Shown one piece after another: positions 46,587 through 58,265 of a stretch of DNA of 64,000 nucleotides (positions within the stretch are counted from its first letter, which is position 1; each line of letters opens with the position of its first letter). Under the pieces are notes generated by a model. That model was given only the letters and a program-made list of their open reading frames with translations, ran no database searches and had not been told where the DNA came from. This DNA comes from Paraniabella defluvii. GTDB lineage: Bacteria; Bacteroidota; Bacteroidia; Chitinophagales; Chitinophagaceae. The stretch is taken from positions 1,612,001-1,676,000 of the forward strand of contig CP079215.1 in assembly GCA_019316985.1 (NCBI GenBank), in the 5' to 3' direction. The translations under genes and the position numbers were made by a program.

Positions 46587-49500
46587 CTAATGAGTCAGAT
46601 CTTCCGATAATGGATTTTCATCTTCTATTTTGATCAGTTTCCTTTTCGCAGCAATAGACCCGAAAATATAATACAGCCCGGGTATCACGATCACGCCGAA
46701 TATAGTTCCGAAGAGCATGCCTCCGGCTGCTGCCGACCCGATAGTACGGTTTCCGATCTTACCCGGGCCACTGGCAAATACCAGTGGAATCAAGCCTGCT
46801 ATAAAAGCAAAAGAAGTCATTAAAATAGGCCGGAACCTTACTTTAGCTCCCTGCATGGCCGCCTTTAATACAGGCAAACCTGTACTGTGCTGCTGGGCTG
46901 CAAACTCAACAATCAGTACCGCATTTTTACCCAGTAGCCCGATCAGCATTACCATGGCTATTTGCGCATAAATATTATTTTCGAGCCCTAATAGTTTCAG
47001 AAAAAGAAAAGCGCCGAAAATACCCGCCGGCAAAGAAAGGATCACCGATAATGGCAGGATAAAACTTTCGTATTGCGCAGAAAGTATTAAATACACGAAA
47101 CCTAAACATATCAGGAAGATGTAAATAGCCTCATTACCTCTCGACACTTCATCCTTTGAAATACCTGCCCAATCTATGCCAAAGCCCCTGGGCAACGACT
47201 TTTCGCCACTTCATTAATGGCGTTGATGGCTTCCCCGCTGCTGTAGCCGGGCGCCGCAGCACCACTTATTTCTGACGCGTTATACATATTATGACGTGTA
47301 ATCTCCGATAAGCCATATACCTTCTCCATTTTCATGAAAGCAGAAAAAGGAACCATTTCGTCATGATCATTTTTTACGTAAAGCTTCAGTATATCATCGG
47401 GTAAGGCACGGTATTGTGGCAATGCCTGTACAATAACCTTATACTGCCTGTCGAACTTGATAAAGCTGGTTTCATAGTTACTGCCAATAAGTGTAGACAG
47501 GGTATTCATCGCATTATCGATAGTCACCCCTTTTTGCTGGGCCAGGTCGTTATCTACCCTCAACATATACTGAGGAAAGCTGGCACTGTAAAAAGTAAAT
47601 ACTGATGAAAGTTCTTTACGCTTGTTGAGCTCCTTTACAAAATCGCGGCTTACCGTTTCCATCTTTTTATAGTCGCCGCTTCCTGCCTTATCGAGCAAAC
47701 GCAGCTCAAAACCACCGGCAGCGCCATACCCCGGAACAGCGGGAGGCTGAAAAAACTCAATAACAGCGCCGGGGATGTTCTTTGCCTTTTCTTCTAATTG
47801 CTCAATGATTTCCTGCGCCGACTCTTTCCGGTCTGCCCAATCTTTCAGGTTAATTAAACAGGTTCCGGAGTTCGCGCCTGTACCTTCTGTTAATATCTCG
47901 TACCCCGCCAGTGCGGAAACAGATTTTACGCCATCCACTTCTTCTGCTATACGCTCCAGCCTTTCGGATATTTCATTGGTACGTTCGAGTGAAGAGCCGG
48001 GTGGCGTTTGAATAATTGCATAAATCATTCCCTGGTCTTCATTAGGAATAAAGCCCGAAGGAACACTACCGCTCAACAACCAGGTGCCGGCACAAAAACG
48101 ATCAGCAAACCAAAAGTGATCAGGCGGCGACTCACCACGCGGTTAAGCAGCCGCATATACCGGTTCGATAAAAGATCGAAACGCTTATTAAAAGCATCGA
48201 TAAACCGGTCAACCAGCGATTTCCTTTTTGGTTTACCATGATGATTTTTCAGCATGATGGCACAAAGTGCCGGCGTTAAAGTAAGAGCTACAATACCAGA
48301 AAGGATAATACCGGTAGCCATTGTAATAGAAAACTGCCGGTAGAAAATGCCTACAGGGCCAGACATAAATGCCACCGGTATAAATACAGAGGCCATCAAA
48401 AGGTGATTGCCACAATGGCGCCGCTGATTTCCTTCATGGCCTGCTGCGTGGCTTTCAAAGGAGAAATATTGCTTTTCTCCATTTTTGCGTGAACCGCTTC
48501 AATCACTACTATCGCATCATCTACCACCACCCCGATCGCCAGCACCAATGCAAACAGCGTGATAAGGTTTAAGGTAATGCCAAAAAACTGCATGAACACA
48601 AAAGTTCCTACCAGTGATACGGGAACTGCAATGATGGGAATTAACGTAGACCGCCAGTCGCCGAGGAAAATAAACACCACGATACCTACCAGGATAAAAG
48701 CTTCCACCAGTGTATGGATCACTTTTTCGATAGAGGCATCCAGGAATTTAGACACATCGTAGCTGATCTCATAATCCATCCCCTTAGGAAAATTTTCTTT
48801 TAACTCCTTCATCTTAGCTTTTACATCGGCTATTACCTGGCTTGCATTACTGCCATAAGACTGCTTTAATACAATGGCTGCCGAGGGCTTCCCATTCAGA
48901 TACGAATACAGGTCATACATAGAGCTGCCGAATTCTATATCAGCCACATCCTTCAACCTTAGTAATTCCCCGTCGGGGCTCGACCTCACTACTATATTCT
49001 CATACCCCTCTTTTGTGCTATAACGACCCGGATATTTTAAAACATACTCAAAAGACTGGGATCTTTTACCAGAGCTCTCACCTGTTTTACCGGGCGAGGC
49101 TTCCAGGCTTTGTTCATTTAACGATTTCATTACCTCTTCTGCAGATATCTTATACGCGAGCATCCGGTCGGGCTTCAGCCAAATACGCATGGCATATTCC
49201 CTGTTTCCCAGAATATCGGCATACCCTACGCCATCTACACGTTTTAATTCCGACAGCACATTGATATCAGAATAGTTATACAGGAAGTTTTCTCCCATTG
49301 ATGTATCCTTGGTATACAGGTTGATATACATCAGCATATTCGATTCCTCGCGGCTGATCTTTACACCTTCACGTATTACAAGCGGCGGTAGCTTATTGGT
49401 TACAGCGGCTACACGATTCTGCACATTTAAGGAAGCCTGGTTAGGGTCGGTACCCAGGTTAAATATTACCTGTATCACCGCTTCTCCATCATTACCGGCA

Positions 49501-49742
49501 TCAGATGCTATATATTTCATTCCCGGAACACCGTTAAGCGCCCGTTCGAGCGGAATCACTACTGATTTAATTAAAAGCTCGTTGTTTGCCCCGGGGTATT
49601 CTGCCGTAATATTTACCTTGGGAGGAGATACAGAAGGAAATTGCGTTACCGGCAGGTGGGTTAAAGCGAGTATGCCCAGGAAAACGATAATGAGCGAAAT
49701 AACGATCGATAAAACCGGTCGTTTTATAAATTTACCAAACAT
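46587..49742 (-). CDS. RND efflux transporter, HAE1/AcrB type, frameshifted
   Basis: From ATG 49742, the N-terminal helix (FIKRPVLSIVISLIIVFLGI) and PVTQFPSVSPPKV are typical. Porter-domain motifs: GANNELLIKSVVIPLERALN, LNVQNRVAAVTNKLPPLV. TM4 carries the proton-relay Asp pair, VLAIGVVVDDAIVVIEAVHA. The later parts lie in three further frames (breaks near 48397, 48076 and 47185), ending at 46587 after LIGLLGKNAVLIVEFA and PGLYYIFGSIAAKRK. About 1,050 residues in total. It exports hydrophobic compounds with proton energy. Middle gene of the efflux operon. Confidence 0.9.
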
Positions 49743-49760
49743 AAAATTCTCTTTAAATGA

Positions 49761-50843
49761 TTACTCTGCTTTAAGGTGAAGATTGCTCATTACCTGGCGC
49801 GGCTGCTCATAGCGGTACTGTATTTTCTGGTCTTCTTTTACGGTTTGCACACCTTCCAGCAGTATTTTATCATCAGCAGTAAGACCGCTGCTTACTATAT
49901 ACAAATCGGGCAGCTCGGCGCCTACATTGATCATGCGGGCTCTTACCACGTGATTATTATCTATCACAAAAACATACTTACGATCTTGCAACTCATAAGT
50001 AGCTTTTTGCGGGATCACTACTGCATTCTTCAGCGGAACCGTCATCCTCACCTTACCGGTTTCACCATTTCTAAGCAGGCCGTCAGGATTGGCAAACCTG
50101 GCTCTGAAAGCTATGTTGCCTGTTTCGCTGTCGAACTCACTTTCGATAGTTTCTATTTTTCCCGAAACGCCTAAATCGTCACCATTCGCCAGTATCAGGT
50201 CTACGTTCTGCTGCACGTTTTTCTTTAAATTTTTCTGGTAATTAAGATACTCCGGCTCACCTACATTAAAATAGGCAAAGACCTGGCTGTTATCGGACAA
50301 GCTGGTAAGCAAGGCGCCTTCGTCTATAAGGCTACCCTGCTTTAAAGGAATACGGTCGATAATGCCGCTAAAGGGTGCGCGTATTTCTGTAAACGACAAA
50401 TGAGCCTGCGCCAGCTTGGTTTCGGCCCTGGCTTGCTCTAACTTTGCCTGGGCCAGTGCCTGCTCGCTTTTGGAAACAATATTCTGATCTGCCAGCGTTT
50501 TGGCATTCTGCAGCTCAATAGCTGCGGCACTGGCTTCTGCTTTGGCTTTCATCAGTTCTGCCTCGTAAACCTGCGGCATTATTTTAAATAACAATTGCCC
50601 GGCTTTCACATACTGCCCTTCATCTACATATATTTTTTGCAGGAAGCCCCTGCTTTGCGCTCTTACTTCTATGTTACGTACCGAGCGTATTTGTGAAACA
50701 TAATCTTTATTAAGAGATGTATCTATTTGTAAAGGGTTGGTAACTATATAGTGAACTTCTTCCGCCTTTTCTTCGGCGTGCGACTTACAGCTTGTTTGGT
50801 ATATCAATGCGCATAACGCATAAATGATGACTATCCGTTTCAT
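49761..50843 (-). CDS. RND efflux periplasmic adaptor (AcrA-like lipoprotein)
   Basis: 360 residues and intact, one of the few long unbroken genes here. Lipobox IYQTSCKSH. The domain order is clear: beta-barrel start NIEVRAQSRGFLQKIYVDEG, lipoyl QYVKAGQLLFKI, alpha-helical hairpin (about 90-160, ELMKAKAEASAAAIELQNAK), second lipoyl half FTEIRAPFSGIIDRIPLKQG and the membrane-proximal domain ending in ILLEGVQTVKEDQKIQYR. It bridges the transporter and outer-membrane channel. First gene of the operon (18 bp before the transporter start). Confidence 0.92.
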   Translation of the reverse strand: MKRIVIIYALCALIYQTSCKSHAEEKAEEVHYIVTNPLQIDTSLNKDYVSQIRSVRNIEVRAQSRGFLQKIYVDEGQYVKAGQLLFKIMPQVYEAELMKAKAEASAAAIELQNAKTLADQNIVSKSEQALAQAKLEQARAETKLAQAHLSFTEIRAPFSGIIDRIPLKQGSLIDEGALLTSLSDNSQVFAYFNVGEPEYLNYQKNLKKNVQQNVDLILANGDDLGVSGKIETIESEFDSETGNIAFRARFANPDGLLRNGETGKVRMTVPLKNAVVIPQKATYELQDRKYVFVIDNNHVVRARMINVGAELPDLYIVSSGLTADDKILLEGVQTVKEDQKIQYRYEQPRQVMSNLHLKAE

Positions 50844-51024
50844 TATTTAGTAATTAGATATAAAGCAGTTTTCCGGGACGTTTGCCCGCTGCCTTACTTC
50901 AAAAAAAAGAAATTAATCGAACTTGGGTATAAGGTTTAATGCAGCAGTTGCATATGGTGATGCATACAGGATGAGCCCGAATATGCGGGTGTGTAAAAAA
51001 TTAGCTGCAGTAAGCGGTTAAGTA

Positions 51025-51414
51025 TCAGATGCGGAAAACGCAGAGTTGGGCGTGATTAAAAGCTGCCACAGGATTTTCCGGGGTTAAATACCATCCGGCG
51101 GAAAGTGGGTCAGCGCTGAGCGATAAATAGGCAGAAAGAAAATAAGCAAGAATACTTTGCAACTGCTTTCTTGCCGGTGCAGATACGGGGAGATCATCCT
51201 CCTCGTCGTTGGTACAAATCAATCGCTCGCCCAATTGCTGGTCAACGGCATTGCCAACCACGCTGATTTGTTTATGAACCTGTTGCGCTAAAAGATAGGT
51301 TTTGGAGTGGTCGTTTCTGGTGTTATCGCTAACATTGCGGCTTTTTGCAAAAGCAGGCACTCCTGTGTTCAACAGAAGTATATATAAATAAACACAAAAG
51401 ATACCCCACCGCAT
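51025..51414 (-). CDS. Small secreted hypothetical protein (129 aa)
   Basis: Not recognised. A signal peptide (WGIFCVYLYILLLNTGVPAF, cleavage after AFA) is followed by a polar, His/Gln-rich part (HSKTYLLAQQVHKQISVVGN), a DEEDD stretch and a hydrophobic helix near the end (LQSILAYFLSAYLSLSADPL). It lies upstream of the efflux adaptor on the same strand, 180 bp away, and might be a minor regulator or envelope factor of that operon. Frame intact, evidence weak. Confidence 0.45.
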   Translation of the reverse strand: MRWGIFCVYLYILLLNTGVPAFAKSRNVSDNTRNDHSKTYLLAQQVHKQISVVGNAVDQQLGERLICTNDEEDDLPVSAPARKQLQSILAYFLSAYLSLSADPLSAGWYLTPENPVAAFNHAQLCVFRI

Positions 51415-51666
51415 TATTCAAAAAATTGCCATTCAAAATTAGCTAAAGATGCCATGGCATCCCGTAACCATACAGCAAAAAAGGTTAAATTTTAAATATT
51501 ACAAAACCCATCCTGATATTTCAGGATTTATTAATAGTTTGCAGTAACAAGGAAAAGCGGTGCAGTTAAACGCTTTTAGCAAGATAATCATAGCCCGATC
51601 CGTAAAAACATCACTCCATAATCTAGGCAAACGGAACAATTACCTCACCTTAAAAATATTGATCTC

Positions 51667-54021
51667 ATGTACCCTAACACCCCGAAACCTACAGAAAACC
51701 AGCTACGTAAAATTGATGCATACTGGCGTGCTGCCAATTACTTATCTGTGGGACAGATTTACCTGAGAGATAACCCGCTGCTTCGCGAACCGTTGCGCCT
51801 GGAACATGTAAAGCAGGTTTTGCTGGGGCACTGGGGCACTACTCCCGGACAGAATTTTATTTATGCCCATTTAAACCGGATCATTAATGACTATGATCTG
51901 GATATGATCTATATTTCGGGGCCAGGGCATGGCGGGCCGGCCCTGGTAGGTAATACCTGGAAGGCACTTACAGTGAAATCTATCCTGAAATTACGCAGAA
52001 CGGGGAAGGCCTTAAAAAGCTCTTCAAACAATTTTCCTTCCCCGGCGGTATACCCAGCCATGTATCTCCTGAATGCCCCGGATCGATGCACGAGGGAGGA
52101 GAACTGGGTTATTCTTTAAGCCATGCATTTGGTGCTGTGTTTGACAACCCCGATTTAATAGCAGCCTGCGTAATTGGAGACGGAGAGGCGGAAACGGGCC
52201 CCTGGCTACAGCATGGCATTCTAATAAATTCCTTCATCCAACCAGGGACGGTGCGGTTTTACCGATCCTGCATTTAAACGGGTATAAAATTGCCAATCCA
52301 ACCATTTTTGCCAGAATCGAAAAAGAAGAAATGGATAACCTGATGAAAGGATACGGCTGGAAGCCTTTTTGGGTGGATGGCGAAGACCCGGCTTACATGC
52401 ACCGACGCATGTTCGAAGTGTTGGATGAAGTGACTGCTGAAATAAAAAACATCAAAGCAGTAGCCGCCCATAACGAACAGTTTGAACGTCCAATCTGGCC
52501 CATGGTTATCCTTAAATCTCCGAAAGGCTGGACGGGTCCCAAAGAAGTAGACGGGCAAAAGTGGAAGGCAGTTTCAGGGCACACCAGGTGCCGCTTTCAG
52601 ACCCGGCACAACCCGGAACACCTGGCCCAACTGGAAGAATGGTTAAAAAGCTACCGGCCGGAAGAACTTTTTGATGAAAACGGAAAACTGCTCGAAGATC
52701 TACAATCGCTGGCACCTAAAGGGAATAGGCGAATGGGAGCTAACCCGCATACCAACGGAGGTGCATTAATGCGTGATCTGCATATGCCGGATTTCAAAAA
52801 CTATGCCCTCGATACAACTGCACGTAGCATGCCGGGACCGGGTGATACTAAAGTGCTGGGTGCTTTTTAAGAGATGTTATCAAGCTAAACCAGCATAACT
52901 TCAGGGTATTCGGCCCCGATGAAACACTGTCCAACCGGCTGAATAAAGTATTTGAAGTAACCGAACGGCAATGGATAGCTGATACTTTCGATGACGACGA
53001 GTTTCTTAAAAGAGAAGGCCGGGGTATTGGAAGTATTGAGCGAGCACCAATGTGAGGGCTGGCTGGAGGGCTATGTACTTACCGGCCGGCATGGATTGTT
53101 TAATTGTTATGAAGCATTCATACATATTATCGACAGTATGTTTAACCAGCACGCCAAATGGTTAAAAATGACAGCTGAAATAAGCTGGAGAAAGAAACTG
53201 CCTTCGCTTAATATTCTTTTGGCATCGCATGTCTGGCGGCAGGACCACAACGGATTTACCCACCAGGATCCGGGATTTATTGATCATGTGGTTAATAAAA
53301 AAGCTGCTGTAGTAAGAGTATACCTGCCCCGGATGCCAACTGCCTGTTGTCAACAATGGACCACTGCCTGAAAAGCCGCCATTATGTTAATGTGGTCATT
53401 GCGGGGAAACATCCGTCGCCCCAATGGTTAAATATGGAAGAAGCAATAACACACTGCACCAAGGGCATTGGCATCTGGCAGTGGGCCAGTAACGATGAGG
53501 GTATGGAACCCGATGTAGTGATGGCCTGCGCAGGCGATGTACCCACATTGGAGACCCTGGCGGCAGTTTCTATTTTACGGGGCCGGTTGCCGGAGCTTAA
53601 GATCCGTGTGGTAAATGTGGTAGATTTAATGCGCCTCCAGCCCGCATCAGAGCACCCCCACGGGCTTAGCGATATCGACTTTGACGTGCTCTTCACGAAA
53701 AGCAAACCGGTGATCTTTGCCTTCCACGGATATCCCTGGTTAATACACCGCCTCACGTACCGCCGTACCAACCATCATGATATCCATGTAAGAGGATATA
53801 AAGAAGAAGGTACTATAACAACGCCGTTTGATATGACTGTATTAAACCAAATGGACCGTTTCAGCCTCGTTCAGGATGTGTTGAATCGGCTGCCGCAGCT
53901 GGGAGAAAAAGCCGCTTATACTAAAGAGGCTATGAAAAACAAACATATCGAGCATAAGAATTACATAAGAAAACATGGTATAGATATGGACGAAATACGT
54001 AACTGGAAATGGGAGCTGTAG
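51667..54021 (+). CDS. xfp: Xylulose-5-phosphate/fructose-6-phosphate phosphoketolase, frameshifted
   Basis: The thiamine-diphosphate enzyme splits xylulose 5-P (or fructose 6-P) with phosphate into acetyl phosphate and glyceraldehyde 3-P (or erythrose 4-P). Signatures in order: [59 protein letters not shown] with the ThDP motif, [20 protein letters not shown], then [18 protein letters not shown] and the acetyl-transfer half to [15 protein letters not shown] at 54021. Several single-base shifts lie near 51990-52100, 52220, 52870, 53000 and 53340. About 785 residues, normal for the family. It gives a bypass of glycolysis with extra acetyl-P. Confidence 0.9.
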
Positions 54022-54054
54022 CAGCTACCATGGTTTCTTGTAAAATCAAAAAGA

Positions 54055-54080
54055 CGCTGAAGAGATCAGCGGCTTTTTTT
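54055..54080 (+). terminator. Terminator after the phosphoketolase gene
   Basis: CGCTGA (54055-54060) pairs with TCAGCG (54066-54071) around AGAGA, followed by GC and seven T. Confidence 0.75.
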
Positions 54081-54265
54081 AACCCTTTGACCAGAGCCCT
54101 TACCTGGCCGGTATTTCAGATAAAGGTATAGCGCTGCCTTTTTTAAAAGCTAACCGTTATCAGCTATTGTAGTGACATAAATCAATCAGAATCAGCACTA
54201 AGGTCATGTTGCAAGTTTTTCATTTGTTACAGCTTTGTTAACATAAATCAGAAAAATAACAACAA

Positions 54266-54853
54266 ATGAAAAAGATACAATTAATGACCCTCTTTATACT
54301 TGGTTTAGGCATGAACCTCTTTGCCCAGGATAATTACAAACTGGTAGAAAGCAAAACCAGGAACATGGTAACCGGCACGTCTACATTACACGACTGGAGA
54401 TGTATTGCCGAAAAGCAATCGGGTTCTGCCATAATAAAAACCGGTGATGTGCTGGAGGTTAAATCACTAACTGCCCGCATAGCAGCCAGGTCTTTAAAGA
54501 GCATAAAAGAGAACGGCAAATATTATGATGACGCAATGGATAAGAACGCTTATAAAGCGTTAAACGCCGATAAGTATCCTGAGATCACATACAATTTAAC
54601 CGGAGTGTCCAATATGAAAACTGCCGGCACTACTTCAACTTTCTCGGCTACAGGAAATTTAACTATAGCAGGTAAAACAAATAAGATAACCTTCCCCGTG
54701 AAAGCAGTATCAAATGGCAATGCCGTAACCTTTACCGCAACTGTTAAATTTAAATTAACCGCCTTTGACATTACACCGCCCAAAGCTCTAATGGGTACTA
54801 TAAAAACAGGCGATGATGTAGTTGTCATATTGAATTCAACCTTCGCCAAATAA
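54266..54853 (+). CDS. YceI-family periplasmic protein
   Basis: 195 residues and intact. Signal peptide MKKIQLMTLFILGLGMNLFA. The mature part shows the YceI lipocalin-like layout: YKLVESKTRNMVTGTSTLHD, LEVKSLTARIAARSLKSI, AYKALNADKYPEITYNLTG, FSATGNLTIAGKTNKITFP, and the closing KLTAFDITPPKALMGTIKT with VVVILNSTFAK. YceI proteins bind long isoprenoid or quinone-like lipids in the periplasm. It is followed 35 bp later by a porin-like gene and then by a second, shorter YceI-like gene, suggesting a common envelope function. Confidence 0.85.
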   Translation: MKKIQLMTLFILGLGMNLFAQDNYKLVESKTRNMVTGTSTLHDWRCIAEKQSGSAIIKTGDVLEVKSLTARIAARSLKSIKENGKYYDDAMDKNAYKALNADKYPEITYNLTGVSNMKTAGTTSTFSATGNLTIAGKTNKITFPVKAVSNGNAVTFTATVKFKLTAFDITPPKALMGTIKTGDDVVVILNSTFAK

Positions 54854-54888
54854 CCTCAACCCAATTTATCATTATTAAAAAAATGTTT

Positions 54889-56213
54889 ATGAAACGCTTA
54901 TCACTAGCGATAGTCCTCATGGGGAGTGTTACCCTTGTACACGCACAAGACGACAAATCTATCATATCCAAACTGCAGCCCGACGTGCAATTTACCAGGC
55001 CCGGAGATAAAACAGGTTTAAATGTATTTGAAACAACCAAAGAAGACACCATTCCATACAGCGGCCTGAAAGTAAGATTGGGCGCTGGTTTCTCTCAACA
55101 ATTTCAAAGCCTGAAGCACAGCAACTCCGGTGCCGTTCCCCTTTATCCCAGGCTGGCGCCCGGCTTTGGTATAGCACAAGCCAACCTGGTAATGGATATA
55201 CAGCTATACGATGGCATTAAGTTAAACCTTACTACTTATCTGGCATCCCGGCACCACAATGAAGCATGGGTGAAAGGAGGTTACATACAGTTCGACAAAC
55301 TGCCCTTTAAAGGAAAAGCATGGGATGAGTTAATGAAATATGCTACCGTTAAAATGGGGCATATGGAGATTAACTATGGCGACCAGCATTTCCGCCGTTC
55401 TGATGGAGGTAATACCATTCACAATCCCTTTATAGAAAACTATATAATGGATGCCTTTGCTACAGAAATCGGGGAGAGATCTACCTTCAAAATAACGGCA
55501 TTATGGGAATGATTGGCATCTCTAACGGCCTGATCAACGGTACGCACCAACAGCCTGTACTGGCTGTAGGAGCCGACACTACCCTATACAAAAGAAGCCC
55601 CTCGGTTTATTTGAAAGGTGTTGTAGATAAAACCCTGGGAGAAATAAGAGTAAGAGGTGCCGCTTCTCTTTATTATAACAACAGCTCCGGGCGCAGTACA
55701 CTTTATGCAGGCGATCGTACAGGCAGCAATTACTTCTTCGTAATGGAAGGTGTATCTGCCACCTCTAAAGACAACGCCACTTCCGGCCGCTTTAGTCCCA
55801 ACTTTACCAACCAGATCATGGCAATTCAATTAAACGGTTTTGTAAAAGCTAAAGGCCTGGAACTGTTTGGAACTTTTGAAAACGCAAAAGGCCGAACCAT
55901 TAATGAGAAAGTAGCCAACAGCCCGAAACGCAATGTGAACCAGATTGCTGTAGATGCGCTTTACAGGTTGGGAGCAAAAGAAAAAGTGTATATAGGAGGC
56001 CGTTACAATACGGTACGCGGGGAGCTGCTGGCCGGCAATGCTGACAAGCAAAGCATTAACAGGATTGCTGTGGGCGGCGGCTGGTTCCTTACCAGCAACA
56101 TACTCCTGAAAGGCGAATATGTAGACCAGAAATATAAAGACTTCCCTGCAGCTAACATACTGGCGAACGGAGCATTCAAAGGCGTTGTAATGCAGGCAGT
56201 GGTTGGTTTTTAA
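54889..56213 (+). CDS. Porin-like outer-membrane beta-barrel protein, frameshifted
   Basis: Signal peptide MKRLSLAIVLMGSVTLVHAQ, then DDKSIISKLQPDVQFTRPGD. Alternating aromatic/hydrophobic strands fill the rest: LKVRLGAGFSQQFQSLKHSN, FGIAQANLVMDIQLYDGIKL, YATVKMGHMEINYGDQHFRR, a shift near 55500, then LNGFVKAKGLELFGTFENAK and a final aromatic strand GVVMQAVVGF. About 441 residues. The pattern fits a 16- or 18-strand porin, ending in the C-terminal Phe used by the Bam machinery. Substrate unknown; the YceI genes on both sides suggest lipid or quinone traffic or respiratory function. Confidence 0.65.
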
Positions 56214-56272
56214 CAAGCAGGAGGGTGGGGTGTTCGTTGATATGCCCCGCTCTCTTCACAAAACACTTACTT

Positions 56273-56864
56273 ATGTTACTGGCGAAATTTATATGCTGGG
56301 GATGCCTTTACTGGTTAATTCCGTATTTGCCCGCACAAACTTACCAAACCACAATAATGGATGGCAGCTCCTTTACTTTAAAAGGCTCTTCCAATATCAA
56401 TAAGTTTGAGCTGGTTTATACCGGAACGCTCGGGAAAACCAATAACGTACAGGTAGAAAAAGAAGAAACCAGGATAACGATGAAATCCGGATCCGGAGTG
56501 AATCTGAAGGTTGATGACTTTAAAGCGCTAACGCTTATATTACGAAAGACTTTAGAAAAATGCTGCGGGCGGATACATATCCTAACCTGGTTATTGAACC
56601 GCTAAGCATATGGAAATTTAAAAGCAATACAGACAACGTGTGTGTATTGATCAATTTAACAATAGCAGGCTGCACCCGCCAGGAAACGATCAGTTTCAAC
56701 ATTACACAGCAGGGCGCCACAGTACTGCAATGCAAAGGCGTTCACAAAATATCTCTTAAAAGATATGCGCTTGCCGCACCGAAAAAGCCCTTGGAGCCGT
56801 ACAGGTAAGCGATGAAGTAGCTATCGATATGTTGCTTAAACTGCAATTCAAAAAAGCAAAATAG
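56273..56864 (+). CDS. Second YceI-like periplasmic protein, frameshifted
   Basis: ATG 56273 gives a signal (LAKFICWGCLYWLIPYLPAQ). The mature part reads TYQTTIMDGSSFTLKGSSNI, NKFELVYTGTLGKTNNVQVE, after a shift near 56535 KMLRADTYPNLVIEPLSIWK, and after another near 56790 ALGAVQVSDEVAIDMLLKLQ, ending at 56864. The block (DFRKMLRADTYPNLVIE) and the final strand mirror the YceI pattern. About 196 residues. It lies 59 bp after the porin-like gene. Confidence 0.65.
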
Positions 56865-56906
56865 AAAAGGCCGATATATTATAATCTAACGACAAAAAGA
56901 ACTATT

Positions 56907-57221
56907 ATGATCATTCAATTACATGCAGACAAAAACCTGAGTATACATGAAGAATATGCACTCAAGTTAAACAATATCATTGCAAAAGAACTGAATCGTT
57001 TCGCCGAACTATTGACAAGAGTGGAACTGCACCTTTCAGACGAGAATGCGCAACGGAAAACAAAAGAAGATAAAAAGTGCATTATAGAAGCCAAGCTTAA
57101 AGGCACGCCTCCGGTTGCTGTTTCCAACCATGGAGATACTTACGATCGTGCAGTAACAGGCGCCATTCTCAAACTTAAAGCGGGTTTAAATACAGTAGTA
57201 GGCAAAATGCAACATCACTGA
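56907..57221 (+). CDS. HPF/RaiA-like ribosome-associated protein
   Basis: 104 residues, intact: MIIQLHADKNLSIHEEYALK, LNRFAELLTRVELHLSDENA, KKCIIEAKLKGTPPVAVSNH, then KLKAGLNTVVGKMQHH. It is a paralogue of 44675-44988, with the same length and block order. The basic face and size fit the short HPF form that binds ribosomes in slow growth. It has no clear operon partner: 43 bp follow the YceI-like gene and a terminator comes directly after it. Two copies in one genome segment are unusual. Confidence 0.8.
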   Translation: MIIQLHADKNLSIHEEYALKLNNIIAKELNRFAELLTRVELHLSDENAQRKTKEDKKCIIEAKLKGTPPVAVSNHGDTYDRAVTGAILKLKAGLNTVVGKMQHH

Positions 57222-58020
57222 TTGTCTGTTCTTCCGTAAAAAGCGGCTCGCCTGAGCCGTTTTTTTGTTGAAATACCTGTTATTTTTAGGGATCCGGGGT
57301 TTAACGCCCATCGCATATTGTATACCGCCCAGTATATGTTGCAAAAATAGCGGCTCGCTGTATGATTCATCAGTATGTCCTAATCCGGTATAAAAAATAC
57401 GTCCGCCTTCAAAATCATGATACCAGGCCATCGGATGGAAATCCCCGTTTTACCTCCTTCATAACTTTTCTCGTCGATAACTATCAGGGTTTTTACATCC
57501 GGGTTTATATTTTTAAAATTATACATTCGTCTTTACGCTCCCATACCTGCGGCAGGTGCTTGGTAGAAGGATGAGTTTTATCCTTCACCTCCAGTTTGGC
57601 AACCTGTTGTTTTGGATGACTGGCAAACCAGGCGCCTACCATCTTATTATACCAGGGCCAGCCATATTCCGTATCAGTAGCTGCGTGAATGCCTACAAAG
57701 CCGCCTCCAGACCTTATATATTTTTGTACAGCGGCTTTTTGATCTTCGTTAAATAAGGTGCCGGTGGTATTTAGAAAAATGATAGCCGCAAATTTTTTGA
57801 GATTTTTGTCGGTAAAGAGGGTTGAGTCTTTAGTTACCTCTACATCAAATCCATTTTCTGCACCCAGCTTTTGAATGGCCTCAATACCTTTTGGAATGGA
57901 CGCATGGTAAAAACCGGCTGTTTTGGTCATTACCAGTACTCTTGGTTTGGCAGATCTGACGAAAGAAACCGCGATAAGTGCACCGGCTAAAAGCGCGAAA
58001 AAGGCAAGTTTATTAGACAT
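57186..58020 (-). CDS. ThuA-domain secreted protein, frameshifted
   Basis: Start 58020, signal peptide MSNKLAFFALLAGALIAVSF. The ThuA (class I glutamine amidotransferase-like) fold follows: RVLVMTKTAGFYHASIPKGI, VEVTKDSTLFTDKNLKKFAA, GGGFVGIHAATDTEYGWPWY and KLEVKDKTHPSTKHLPQVWE. After a shift near 57510 (and possibly another near 57440) the end supplies MAWYHDFEGGRIFYTGLGHT and LFLQHILGGIQYAMGVKP. ThuA-like proteins occur near sugar-degrading genes; the activity is unclear. The frame runs on to 57186, through the terminator, so the real end is probably near 57300. Confidence 0.75.
57241..57267 (+). terminator. Terminator after the HPF-like gene
   Basis: CGGCTC pairs with GAGCCG around GCCT, followed by T7. 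It may also act in reverse for the converging ThuA gene. Confidence 0.7.
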
Positions 58021-58135
58021 AATACATATTGTTTAAATAGCTATATATATCAACTAAAGTAATGTAAATTATTATTACTATCCACATTTTTTAAACCATA
58101 AATCCCGTGAAACCGAATACTAGCAAGACTTTAGC

Positions 58136-58143
58136 TATATTTG
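58136..58143 (+). promoter_or_regulatory. -7 promoter box
   Basis: TATATTTG, 122 bp upstream of the glycogen-binding/HhH gene start and pointing toward it. Confidence 0.45.
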
Positions 58144-58265
58144 CAGCGCAAAACGCACCTATTTTGTTAATATAAAGATGAAACGCCCAACCAAAATATT
58201 TGGCACATGAGAGCTCGAAAAAACGCGTTACATCGCTTAAAAATGTAAAAATTAAAAACATACGG

